From assembly GCF_000337455.1 (NCBI RefSeq), contig NZ_AOIU01000013.1:241403-305402 (forward strand): a stretch of 64,000 nucleotides of DNA, in the 5' to 3' direction. Below the pieces are notes generated by a model that was not told the origin of the DNA, did not search any database, and was given only the letters and a program-made list of their open reading frames with translations. Positions 1 to 6,343 of the stretch are shown here, piece after piece. Source of the DNA: Halosimplex carlsbadense 2-9-1. Its GTDB lineage: Archaea > Halobacteriota > Halobacteria > Halobacteriales > Haloarculaceae. Every line of letters starts with the position of its first letter. The first letter of the stretch is position 1. The position numbers were made by a program, and so were the translations under genes.

Positions 1-747
1 GGTAGCCGTCTCCGTGGGCGTGAGAGTCGGTGTTTCGGCCGGTACGGGGGTGGCCGTTTCGTCTCGGTGGGACTCGGAGACGGTCGCGCCCTCTCCGACC
101 TGAAACACTATCGTCTTGGGCCCGTCCACCAGAACGCGTTTCTCCATCGTGAATGAGCCGCTGTCGTCGATCGGAATCGAGATCTCTGCATTGACGCTCT
201 CGGCGAGTTCGATCCCGCTCGCGACCGCTCGCTCGATGTAGGCCCAGCCGTCACCGCGAGTGTAAAACGAAGACGTCCCGGTACCGGACCCGCGGTGACG
301 AGCAGTACATTCTGCGCCCGCAACGGGCTCGCCGTTCGAATCGAGCGCTCTGTACTGCACAAGATGCCCTTTCGGAACGCTGAGGTCGCCGAGGTCCGTA
401 TCGCCGCCGGACGTCGTTTCGTGTCCGAACCCGTAGACGTGCGGCACACCGTTCTTTACCGGGTCTATGAACGTACTCCGATTGCCTTTGTACATCACGA
501 GATCGGTCTCGGAGTTCGAGGCCACTTCCGCGCTAAAACGACCGTCTTCGTCGGTGTACGTGTCAAAATCCGATCTCCCGTAACCTCTGATAATCCGTTC
601 CGCGATCGGGTCACCATCGTGGGCGACTAGCCGGCCGGTAAGTGTGACCGCACCGTTCGCGACGCCGGTAGCATGGAATCCGCCGGCACAGGCGATACCC
701 GCAGTTCCCACGGAACGGAGGAAGCCCCGCCGACCCACGTCTGACAT
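1..747 (-). CDS. Tat-exported surface protein with transthyretin/carboxypeptidase-regulatory-like domain, partial (runs off left edge)
   Basis: The frame is open from an ATG at 747 to base 1, 249 codons without a stop, so the C-terminus is outside the window. The N-terminus has a twin-arginine motif (RRGFLRS, residues 6-12) followed by a short Ala/Gly-rich hydrophobic stretch, as in Tat signal peptides. Residues about 33-75 (VTLTGRLVAHDGDPI then a YTDEDGRFSAEV strand) resemble the carboxypeptidase-regulatory/transthyretin-like fold found in extracellular adhesins. The end visible here is a Thr/Pro-rich linker (PAETPTLTPTETAT), the usual stalk before a C-terminal membrane anchor in haloarchaeal surface proteins. 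The exact function is unknown. Confidence 0.75.
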   Translation of the reverse strand, partial: MSDVGRRGFLRSVGTAGIACAGGFHATGVANGAVTLTGRLVAHDGDPIAERIIRGYGRSDFDTYTDEDGRFSAEVASNSETDLVMYKGNRSTFIDPVKNGVPHVYGFGHETTSGGDTDLGDLSVPKGHLVQYRALDSNGEPVAGAECTARHRGSGTGTSSFYTRGDGWAYIERAVASGIELAESVNAEISIPIDDSGSFTMEKRVLVDGPKTIVFQVGEGATVSESHRDETATPVPAETPTLTPTETAT

Positions 748-950
748 GCCAGATACATTCGGATTATGTGCAATAAAACCAGCTACACGATAGGACAGAC
801 CACGTCGACTCCCCCTATCTGGCTGCGCTCGATCCGTTTCCGAGAACTATCAGATCTCGCCTGGGCCAGAAGATAGACGCTCCGAGACGTGCCCGCCGTG
901 ACCTGTTTCTGCGGGCTGAACCGGGCGCTCGGTATCGACACGACGAACGA

Positions 951-1142
951 ATGAGCGAAAACAAGCGTTATCCGTCTGTTCGCACACGTATCGGTGTGCC
1001 CACTTGCCGGAACTGCGACGCCGTCGTGACGAAATCGTACGTGCGAGTGTTCGCGCCGAACGGGATGGAGCGACCCCGCGTCTGCCCGAACTGCGAGGAC
1101 AAGACCCGCGACAAGGGCGACGTGCGAACCAAACGCAACTGA
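951..1142 (+). CDS. small zinc-finger protein, DUF7563-like
   Basis: This 63-residue protein has two CxxC knuckles, CRNC (residues 20-23) and CPNC (46-49), spaced as in one treble-clef or ribbon zinc site, with a basic C-terminal tail. It resembles the small CPxCG-type zinc proteins that are abundant in haloarchaea, and I associate it with DUF7563. Members usually begin close to the first knuckle (MPTC...), so the 17-residue N-terminal extension could mean a later start; no ATG lies nearer. Nucleic-acid or protein binding is likely from the fold only. It stands alone between two genes on the other strand. Confidence 0.65.
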   Translation: MSENKRYPSVRTRIGVPTCRNCDAVVTKSYVRVFAPNGMERPRVCPNCEDKTRDKGDVRTKRN

Positions 1143-1261
1143 ACGCCGGTCCCGCGGTCGTCGACCGCGACCGGCGTCGGGAGTCTTCTCGGTCCGCGTA
1201 GCCCTCGGTCTCCCGGCTTCGGGAGTTCGCTGCGAACGCGGTAGGCCTCGCCGCCGAGCCG

Positions 1262-2173
1262 TCAGGACCGCCGCGTGGCTGCGACCGCCGCGAGCAGGAG
1301 CGCCGCGACCGTCACGCCGAGACCGAGGCCGGCTCCGGACCCGCTGGCCGTCGTGTCTATCAGGTCGCTCTTCTCCTGCACGTCTGGGTCGTTCGGCGCG
1401 TAGTCCTCCGAATCGATCACGCCGTCGCCGTCGCTGTCCTGGATGTCGTCACCGCCGCTCGCAGCCGTCGGTGCGACTGTCGCATCTCCGGTGGCACCCT
1501 CGTCAGTGACCGTCTCGGTCGCGGTGGGCGTCTCGGTCGCGGTTGGCGTGGGCGTCGGAGTCGGCGTCGCGGTCGGCGTCGGCGTGGGCGTCGGAGTCGC
1601 AGTGGGCGTCGGCGTGGGCGTCGGAGTCGGCGTCGCCGTGGGCGTCGGCGTCGAGCCGTCGGGCGCGGGGTACCACTGGTGTTCGTTGTTCTGACTGATC
1701 GTGAAACTCCAGTTGTACTCGCCCTGGAATCCGCCGTCCTCGAACAGGCGGAGACAGACGCTGTCGTCGTCTTCCGCGTACATCTTGAACGAGGCGTTCT
1801 CGGTCGGATCCGAACGGGTGTAGTAATCCGCATCGTCCCGGTACTCTTCGATGTTGTGTAGTTCAGTCACCGAGGCATCCGGGGGGAAATCGAACGTGAG
1901 CCGCCGTTCTTCGTCCCCGACGTTCTGGTGAAAGACAGTCACCGCGAAGTAGTCGCCTTTCTCGGCCTGGAAGTTGAGCGCGTCCGAGTCGTCCGGTGAA
2001 TTTATTTCGTCACCGACACCGACCGCGTTCGCATCGTACTGCTGTTCCAACTCCTCGATGCTATACGGCGTGTAGTCGCAGCTGTCCGAAATCCCGTCCT
2101 CGTCCGCCTGCACCGCCGCCGGCGTGCAGGCGACCAATAGTACCAACAAGACGACAGGCCAGAGTCCCTTCAT
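1262..2173 (-). CDS. secreted Thr/Pro-rich surface protein with EF-like calcium motif and C-terminal anchor
   Basis: The start at 2173 gives a clean signal peptide (MKGLWPVVLLVLLVAC, ending near AVQADED); an in-frame start 15 codons upstream would add a charged non-signal segment. The Cys in VACTPA could be a lipobox, although the following ADED is equally compatible with SPase I cleavage. Residues about 30-170 form an acidic beta-rich domain. A long Thr-Pro repeat stalk follows, then an aspartate-rich DSDGDGVIDSED motif like thrombospondin type-3/EF calcium loops, then one hydrophobic helix and a basic end (AATRRS). This is the plan of archaeosortase-processed surface proteins, but no PGF motif precedes the helix. 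Function unknown. Confidence 0.7.
   Translation of the reverse strand: MKGLWPVVLLVLLVACTPAAVQADEDGISDSCDYTPYSIEELEQQYDANAVGVGDEINSPDDSDALNFQAEKGDYFAVTVFHQNVGDEERRLTFDFPPDASVTELHNIEEYRDDADYYTRSDPTENASFKMYAEDDDSVCLRLFEDGGFQGEYNWSFTISQNNEHQWYPAPDGSTPTPTATPTPTPTPTPTATPTPTPTPTATPTPTPTPTATETPTATETVTDEGATGDATVAPTAASGGDDIQDSDGDGVIDSEDYAPNDPDVQEKSDLIDTTASGSGAGLGLGVTVAALLLAAVAATRRS
1510..1650 (-). repeat. Thr-Pro codon repeat tract inside the surface protein gene
   Basis: About 140 bases are built of 6-bp units (GGCGTC/GGCGTG/GGAGTC on the + strand) that encode alternating Thr-Pro with occasional Ala and Glu. Such tracts are slippage-prone and usually vary in length between strains. They encode an O-glycosylatable stalk between the globular domain and the anchor. 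Confidence 0.8.
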
Positions 2174-2318
2174 TCGCTTTGACCATTCAAATCCGGGATG
2201 TAAAGGCTTCCGAAACAATCACTTTTCTCTCATACTCGCGACGACGGTGTGCGTTCGTCCGGTTCGACGCCCGAGAAGCGAACGGGGGTCGGCCGGAAAC
2301 GGTGGTCGCTACGCCTCG

Positions 2319-2436
2319 CGCTCGTAGTCGGCGACGTGCTCGTCGGCGTCCCACTCGGCGGAGTTGTCCTGGGGGTCGTAGCCCAGCGCTTCTTTCGCGC
2401 GCTCCAGCGAGTAGTACTTCCTGTCGTTGTCGGAGA
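2319..2436 (-). repeat. 118-bp direct repeat, distal copy (azf 3' end)
   Basis: Same orientation as the copy at 3892-4009, offset exactly 1573 bp. The three differences sit together within about 7 bp (around 2395-2402). The pair brackets an AT-rich gene and so looks like the two ends of an inserted or tandemly duplicated unit. Confidence 0.85.
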
Positions 2437-2491
2437 CACCGACAGACTCGCTCCGCTCGTCTGTCGAGCCCTCGCTCGCTTCGCTCGCGAG
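2435..2491 (-). repeat. 57-bp in-frame palindromic insertion in the azf fragment
   Basis: This segment is absent from the intact gene at the matching point (4004-4010). It contains a perfect inverted repeat with 8-bp arms (2440-2447 and 2459-2466, CGACAGAC/GTCTGTCG) and a second GC-rich self-complementary block of the CTCGCTCGCTTCGCTCGCGAG kind described by positions 2471-2491. The length is a multiple of three and leaves the reading frame open. Confidence 0.7.
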
Positions 2492-2538
2492 GATGCCGTA
2501 GACGGTCTCGAAGCCGATCGCCAAGGAAAGAGGTGGAA

Positions 2539-2646
2539 TTACTCCACGTCGGCGACGCGTTCATTGACGTCCCACTCGGCGGAACTGTCCTGTGGGCCGT
2601 AGCCCAGCACCTCGCGGGCGACCTTTAGTGAGTAATACTTTCGCAT
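2539..2646 (-). pseudogene. older, diverged 3'-end fragment of an Azf-type SDR gene (copy B)
   Basis: The 36-codon frame (MRKYYSLKVAREVLGYGPQD then SSAEWDVNERVADVE, stop TAA at 2539-2541) aligns end to end with the last 36 residues of the intact SDR protein but is clearly more diverged than copy A. It lies head-to-tail between copy A and the AT-rich gene. It is too short to fold as an SDR and is best read as a remnant of an earlier round of duplication at the same gene end, or of a second related gene. Confidence 0.7.
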
Positions 2647-2672
2647 GAAGCCATACAGATATTCAGTCAACG

Positions 2673-3518
2673 CTAATAGATTGTTTTGTAGATTCCATCA
2701 TCTGGTTGGTATAGGTACCCATCCATCATCAATTCTTTAAGAACGTTTTTAATTCTATTTTCACTCATGCCCTGATTTTTTGCAATCGGAATTATGTCAT
2801 CTTTTGGAACAGGTTCTTGATTTTCATTCTGGACATCTTTAATAATACTGAACAGTAAACGTTCCTCAGGAGTTAATGATTCTATCTGGGATTCCTGAGA
2901 AGACGAGATTCTATTGCCACTTCCTGGCATAGATTTAAAATCCAAGTCCATCATCCCACTCTCTAACTTTTCCATTCTGTTGTCCAGTCTATACATAGTC
3001 TGCAATATCTCAGCAAGATTCTGATCTGCTGGATCTGCGCTTTCACGCAAAGACTGCATTTCCGCTGACTCAGAAATCGGGTTATCAAACTCTGTGTCTT
3101 CGTCTTCTATTGACTCTAAATGTCCACGGATTTGTTCTCTCGTTTGATCGGCTTCGTCTACTTTCAATCCGTATTGAATGGTTCGTAAGTCAGATATGTC
3201 GAACGGGATCGATTCTGTTGATTTAATGAGTTGGATATACGGTTCGCCAGTTGCATGTCTCACCGCCAATTCGTAGAAGACATTTGGATTATGCCCTGTC
3301 AAGTCTGCTACTACCAGTTCACTACCAACTGTCTTTTGAATTACTTGACTTGTAATGCTACCCGGTTGGTCCATTTGATCTGCTCTCGTTACGGAATATC
3401 CGTAGTCAGACACAGCCTCCTTTACGATATATTCCATTACTTTATTTGAGCGCTTGCGGACTTCGCTTCCCTCATCGCCGATAGGTGCAATAAAGAAGCA
3501 CTCTTTGTTCTCGTTCAT
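2673..3518 (-). CDS. nucleoside-deoxyribosyltransferase/TIR-like domain protein with MCM-like C-terminal winged helix
   Basis: The protein has 281 residues. Residues 7-100 carry a Rossmann-like pattern: an FFIAPIGDEGS strand-loop start and ADLTGHNPNVFYELAVRHA (71-89), the signature of the NDT/TIR-like (DRHyd) superfamily that hydrolyses or transfers nucleoside or NAD glycosidic bonds. E83 lies where these enzymes keep a catalytic Glu, by analogy only. Residues about 150-190 are acidic and probably coiled. Residues 217-281 (LTPEERLLFSIIKDV ... GMSENRIKNVLKEL ... GYLYQPDDGIYKTIY) resemble the winged helix at the C-terminus of archaeal MCM helicases. The gene is far more AT-rich than its surroundings and uses A/T-ending codons, a sign of transfer. 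It is flanked by azf gene-end repeats. A role in defence or nucleotide sensing is inference. Confidence 0.65.
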   Translation of the reverse strand: MNENKECFFIAPIGDEGSEVRKRSNKVMEYIVKEAVSDYGYSVTRADQMDQPGSITSQVIQKTVGSELVVADLTGHNPNVFYELAVRHATGEPYIQLIKSTESIPFDISDLRTIQYGLKVDEADQTREQIRGHLESIEDEDTEFDNPISESAEMQSLRESADPADQNLAEILQTMYRLDNRMEKLESGMMDLDFKSMPGSGNRISSSQESQIESLTPEERLLFSIIKDVQNENQEPVPKDDIIPIAKNQGMSENRIKNVLKELMMDGYLYQPDDGIYKTIY

Positions 3519-3887
3519 AATTGATTAGAACTCTGTAGCTTAATGTTTAAATTTGATTCATCCTCCACCACTCGAATCCGGGATTATCCAAAGAGTGGTC
3601 GGAAATAACAAATTAATGTCAATAAAATCGCCTTTGCATTCATCATTCTATGTTCTTCAGTATCATTTTTGAATCAGTTACTTCATCAGATTGGATAATG
3701 ACTTCTGAACTACCGCAAGAACAACGACCCTCCAGCCCCGATACGAGTGAACCGCCAGATGGCGACCACCCACCGGCACGCCATGTATAACTACGAAAGC
3801 AGGGTGTCATCAGAGTGGGCTGTAGACGGGGTTATTCGGCACCGTTTTGCGCCTGTAGGAAAATAGAAATCCCTTCGTTTAGGCACT
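3519..3887. other. AT-rich intergenic stretch between the NDT/TIR-like gene and the intact azf gene
   Basis: About 370 bases of low GC. The only open frame of note is a 30-codon + strand ORF (3698-3790, MTSELPQEQRPSSPDTSEPP...) with haloarchaeal-looking codon use, probably the remnant start of a lost gene. I recognise no transposase, integrase or RNA gene here. Confidence 0.5.
3546..3553 (-). promoter_or_regulatory. TATA box of the NDT/TIR-like gene
   Basis: On the minus strand AATTTAAA lies 28-35 bases before the ATG at 3518, the spacing expected for a leaderless haloarchaeal transcript. Confidence 0.5.
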
Positions 3888-4661
3888 CTACCGCTCGTAG
3901 TCGGCGACGTGCTCGTCGGCGTCCCACTCGGCGGAGTTGTCCTGGGGGTCGTAGCCCAGCGCTTCCTTAGCACGCTCCAGCGAGTAGTACTTCCTGTCGT
4001 TGTCGGAGATGCCGTAGACGATCTCGAAGTCGTAGTCGGCTTCGAGCGCACAGCGGTGGATGCGGGCGCAGTCGGGGTAGGAGAGCCACATGGCCTGGCC
4101 GCGCTCGTAGTCGATCGGGGGGTGACCGCGGGTGAGGTTGCCGATGCGGACGTTGCACACCGAGATGCCGTGTTCGTCGTGGTAGTACCGACCCAGCACC
4201 TCGCCGGCGGCCTTGGAGACGCCGTAGTGGTTGCCGGGGCGGGGGAACTCCGTGCCGTCGAGTCGGTAGTCGTCGCCTTCGCGGTACATCTCGGGGGTGC
4301 GCTCGTCGGTCTCGTAGGCGCCGACGGCGTGGTTCGAGGAGGCGAAGACGAACTTCTCGACGCCGGCTTCGACGGCGGCCTCGTACATTTTCTCGGTGCC
4401 GTCGATGTTGTTCGACAGCACGGAGGGCCACGGCGCGCTCGGCCGCGGGTCGCCGGCGAGGTGGATGACTGCTCCCACGCCGTCCATCGCCTCGGCCACT
4501 ATCTCCTCGTCGGTCACGTCCCCGATGCGGTACTCGTGGTCGGGCTCCTCGTCCGGCGGGCTGTGGAGGAGCAGTTGCCACTCGTACTCGTCGGCGAGTC
4601 CCTCCAGCACGGCCTGCCCGACGCGGCCCCCTGCACCTGTGAGTAAGACCGGCTCGTCCAT
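3888..4661 (-). CDS. azf: NAD-dependent SDR, Azf-type glucose-6-phosphate dehydrogenase
   Basis: A 257-residue extended-SDR protein. It has a Gly-rich nucleotide loop near the start (LLTGAGGRVGQA, residues 6-17), an acidic region after strand 2, Ser108/Ser109 in FASSNHAVG, and the catalytic YxxxK pair Y146/K150 (YGVSK). The SSNHAVG block and overall length match the archaeal zwischenferment (Azf), the NAD-dependent glucose-6-phosphate dehydrogenase that opens the haloarchaeal oxidative pentose phosphate pathway. Uronate dehydrogenases are close relatives, so the substrate is not certain. The last 40 codons are also present as two fragments 1.3-1.6 kb downstream. Confidence 0.65.
   Translation of the reverse strand: MDEPVLLTGAGGRVGQAVLEGLADEYEWQLLLHSPPDEEPDHEYRIGDVTDEEIVAEAMDGVGAVIHLAGDPRPSAPWPSVLSNNIDGTEKMYEAAVEAGVEKFVFASSNHAVGAYETDERTPEMYREGDDYRLDGTEFPRPGNHYGVSKAAGEVLGRYYHDEHGISVCNVRIGNLTRGHPPIDYERGQAMWLSYPDCARIHRCALEADYDFEIVYGISDNDRKYYSLERAKEALGYDPQDNSAEWDADEHVADYER
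3892..4009 (-). repeat. 118-bp direct repeat, proximal copy (3' end of intact azf)
   Basis: Partner of 2319-2436, about 97% identical. It forms the last codons of the intact gene, so excision between the two copies would still leave a complete gene. Confidence 0.85.
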
Positions 4662-4725
4662 TCAGGTGTATCCTTGCGACCGGTCAGTAAGTAAGATGCG
4701 GATCCGATCCCATCTTTTTCGGGGC

Positions 4726-4766
4726 GGGGTTTCCTCGCGAGCCTTTGGCTCGCTGCGGGGAACCCC
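4726..4766. repeat. stem-loop element upstream of azf
   Basis: The outer arms GGGGTT/AACCCC (4726-4731, 4761-4766) enclose an inner perfect stem CGAGC/GCTCG (4738-4742, 4748-4752). It lies between the lipoprotein gene (ends 4900) and azf, both on the minus strand, so it could act as a processing or termination structure for the lipoprotein transcript. Confidence 0.4.
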
Positions 4767-4827
4767 GTCCGCAAAAATATAGGTGAAAAAGCGCGGCTCG
4801 CTCGCTTCGCTCACTCGCCGCGAAGAA

Positions 4828-4848
4828 CCGCGCGCCACTGGCGCGCGG
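4828..4848. terminator. possible hairpin 3' of the lipoprotein gene
   Basis: A perfect 8-bp stem CCGCGCGC/GCGCGCGG with a 5-base loop lies about 50 bases beyond the stop of the minus-strand lipoprotein gene, followed on that strand by more self-complementary GC sequence. No long T-run follows, so termination is only suggested by position. Confidence 0.3.
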
Positions 4849-4899
4849 ATTCGATGGAGGGTGTGGACCGAGCAGCCCGGTCGCTATCGAACCGAGCCG

Positions 4900-5712
4900 T
4901 CACGACCCTGCCGTCACGTTCGCGGCCCAGCCCGGTCGCTCGACGTCGGTGCTCCCCACGTCGGAGAGGGTGTAAGACTTCGTGACTCGCCGGGTGGCGT
5001 ACTCGGTCCAGACGAAGTCGTACTCGTAGTGGCGGATGACGCCGTCTTCGTCGATCAGGATCGTCGCCGAGAACTCCTCGAACCACGAACTCACGTTCTC
5101 GCCGCTCGCCCACGAGTCGGCCAGCGCGTCGAGGCCGGCGGCCTCGTACCGCATCACCGGACGGCCCCGGAACGTCTCGACGCCCTCGCGCTCGAAGGTG
5201 GCGTCGATCGCGGCGAAATCGTGTTGGTTCCCGGTGGCGTTGTTGAAGAAGCCACGCCAGAGATACTCCTCGTTCGATTCGTTGAACACCGCGAAGCCGA
5301 AGGCGGGCCGTACGGTCGTCTCGCCGTCTTCCCGCCACATCTCGTAGGTCGTGTTCCCGTTCGAATAGTACGTCACGTTACCGCCCAGGAAGTACCCATT
5401 GCCACGTGCGAGGTACTGTGAGTCGTTGGGGTCGACGAAGTAGCTGAACGTGCTGTTCTCGTACGTGTAGTTCCTCTCGGACGGGCGGAGCACACGATCC
5501 TTCTGGGTCCGGTCGGTCGAGAGCGTGAAACTCGTGTTCCCCATCGCGGCCGCGTGTCGTTCGAACACCGACTGGTCGATGGCCGACGCGTTCGGGAACT
5601 CGTCGGGGGAGACGTCGGGCGCCGGTTCCGTTCCACCGGCGCCCGGAAGTCCGGCACATCCCGCGACGAGGAGGAGGGCGACGACGATCGCTGGGAGGGG
5701 GGACGCTCGCAT
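4900..5712 (-). CDS. haloarchaeal lipoprotein of unknown function
   Basis: The chosen ATG at 5712 begins MRASPLPAIVVALLLVAGCAG, a signal peptide with lipobox (LVAGC), so Cys19 is probably lipid-modified. An in-frame start 57 codons upstream has no signal sequence. The mature part (about 250 residues) is Asn/Thr-rich with many N-glycosylation sequons (NTS, NYT, NST, NVT, NTT, NAT, NVS), as expected for a cell-surface protein, and ends in strands like those of haloarchaeal lipoproteins that resemble outer-membrane lipoprotein carrier folds (GRPVMRYEA ... ATILIDEDGVIRHYEYDF). No enzymatic motif is seen. Confidence 0.75.
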   Translation of the reverse strand: MRASPLPAIVVALLLVAGCAGLPGAGGTEPAPDVSPDEFPNASAIDQSVFERHAAAMGNTSFTLSTDRTQKDRVLRPSERNYTYENSTFSYFVDPNDSQYLARGNGYFLGGNVTYYSNGNTTYEMWREDGETTVRPAFGFAVFNESNEEYLWRGFFNNATGNQHDFAAIDATFEREGVETFRGRPVMRYEAAGLDALADSWASGENVSSWFEEFSATILIDEDGVIRHYEYDFVWTEYATRRVTKSYTLSDVGSTDVERPGWAANVTAGS

Positions 5713-5900
5713 GGGTGAAGGTTCAGTCCACTGACGGTTAAGTCGAGGGGTGACTCCGTCGACCGGACAGCGTGCGATACCGCCCTCCCGCGGTGCTATG
5801 TCTCCCGGACGAACCGGTCCCGAACCGATTGCGTGTCTGTGAGCCGGACCTGTCGCCGCGTGGTCGATAGCCATTACTCCCACGGGACCGAGCGTCCGGT

Positions 5901-6254
5901 ATGGACGCCACGGACGCCCAGACCGCTTGCTTCGAGGCGGGTATCAAGTTCGGGACGCTGTACCACCAGTTCGCGGGGACGCCGGTCAGTCCGGACAGCG
6001 CCGACAGCCTCGCCCGCGCGATGGAGGAGGCAATCGAGAACCAGCCCTACTGCGAGTCGGTCACCGTCGACGTGCTGGTCGAGGAACTCGAAGCCGAGCT
6101 GGCCGACTCGGCGGCCGACTACACGGAGCTGACCGGCCGGTTCGTCGAGGTCGAGATGACGATCGACTACGAGGGAACGGAGGTCCGGACCCGGATGGAT
6201 ATGCAGGACGGCTATCCGTTGATGCGCGTCGAAGACGTCTCCCCTGACGCCTGA
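5901..6254 (+). CDS. mptD: archaeal dihydroneopterin aldolase (MptD/DUF372 family)
   Basis: This 117-residue protein shows the DUF372 pattern FEAGIKFGTLYHQFAGTPVS (residues 11-30) and a central helix ENQPYCESVTVDV. The family was characterised in methanogens as MptD, which cleaves 7,8-dihydroneopterin to 6-hydroxymethyl-dihydropterin and glycolaldehyde. In haloarchaea this would feed the folate-like pterin pathway. Length matches the family. It is a single gene, with the membrane protein gene starting 90 bases later on the same strand. Y15 and E12 fall in the conserved N-terminal block, but catalytic assignment was not checked. Confidence 0.8.
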   Translation: MDATDAQTACFEAGIKFGTLYHQFAGTPVSPDSADSLARAMEEAIENQPYCESVTVDVLVEELEAELADSAADYTELTGRFVEVEMTIDYEGTEVRTRMDMQDGYPLMRVEDVSPDA

Positions 6255-6343
6255 CCGTCGGACTCCCCGGGAGTGGTTTCGGGGACGGCGACGCGTCGAA
6301 TCGACCACGGGAGATATGTGACTGGGCTGAGAACCGGCTCGGT

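Larger units (their letters stand above)
2309..2520 (-). pseudogene. duplicated 3'-end fragment of the Azf-type SDR gene (copy A), carrying an in-frame palindromic insertion
   Basis: The translated minus strand (FETVYGI ... SDNDRKYYSLERAKEALG ... ADEHVADYEREA, stop at 2309) matches residues about 213-257 of the intact SDR gene at 3888-4661. No N-terminal Rossmann part is present, so it cannot be functional. At DNA level bases 2319-2436 match 3892-4009 with only 3 mismatches in 118, so the duplication is recent. Between YGI and SDN lies a 57-bp insertion (2435-2491, 19 residues) absent from the intact gene. Homology stops at the stop codon, where the two copies diverge. Confidence 0.8.

Noticed and set aside
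2309-2524. Copy A of the azf end as a functional small gene
   Set aside because: It lacks the Rossmann part and begins in the middle of a domain; it is a duplication remnant.
4900-5883. Longer start of the lipoprotein at 5883
   Set aside because: The added 57 codons have no signal peptide, while the ATG at 5712 gives a textbook lipobox.
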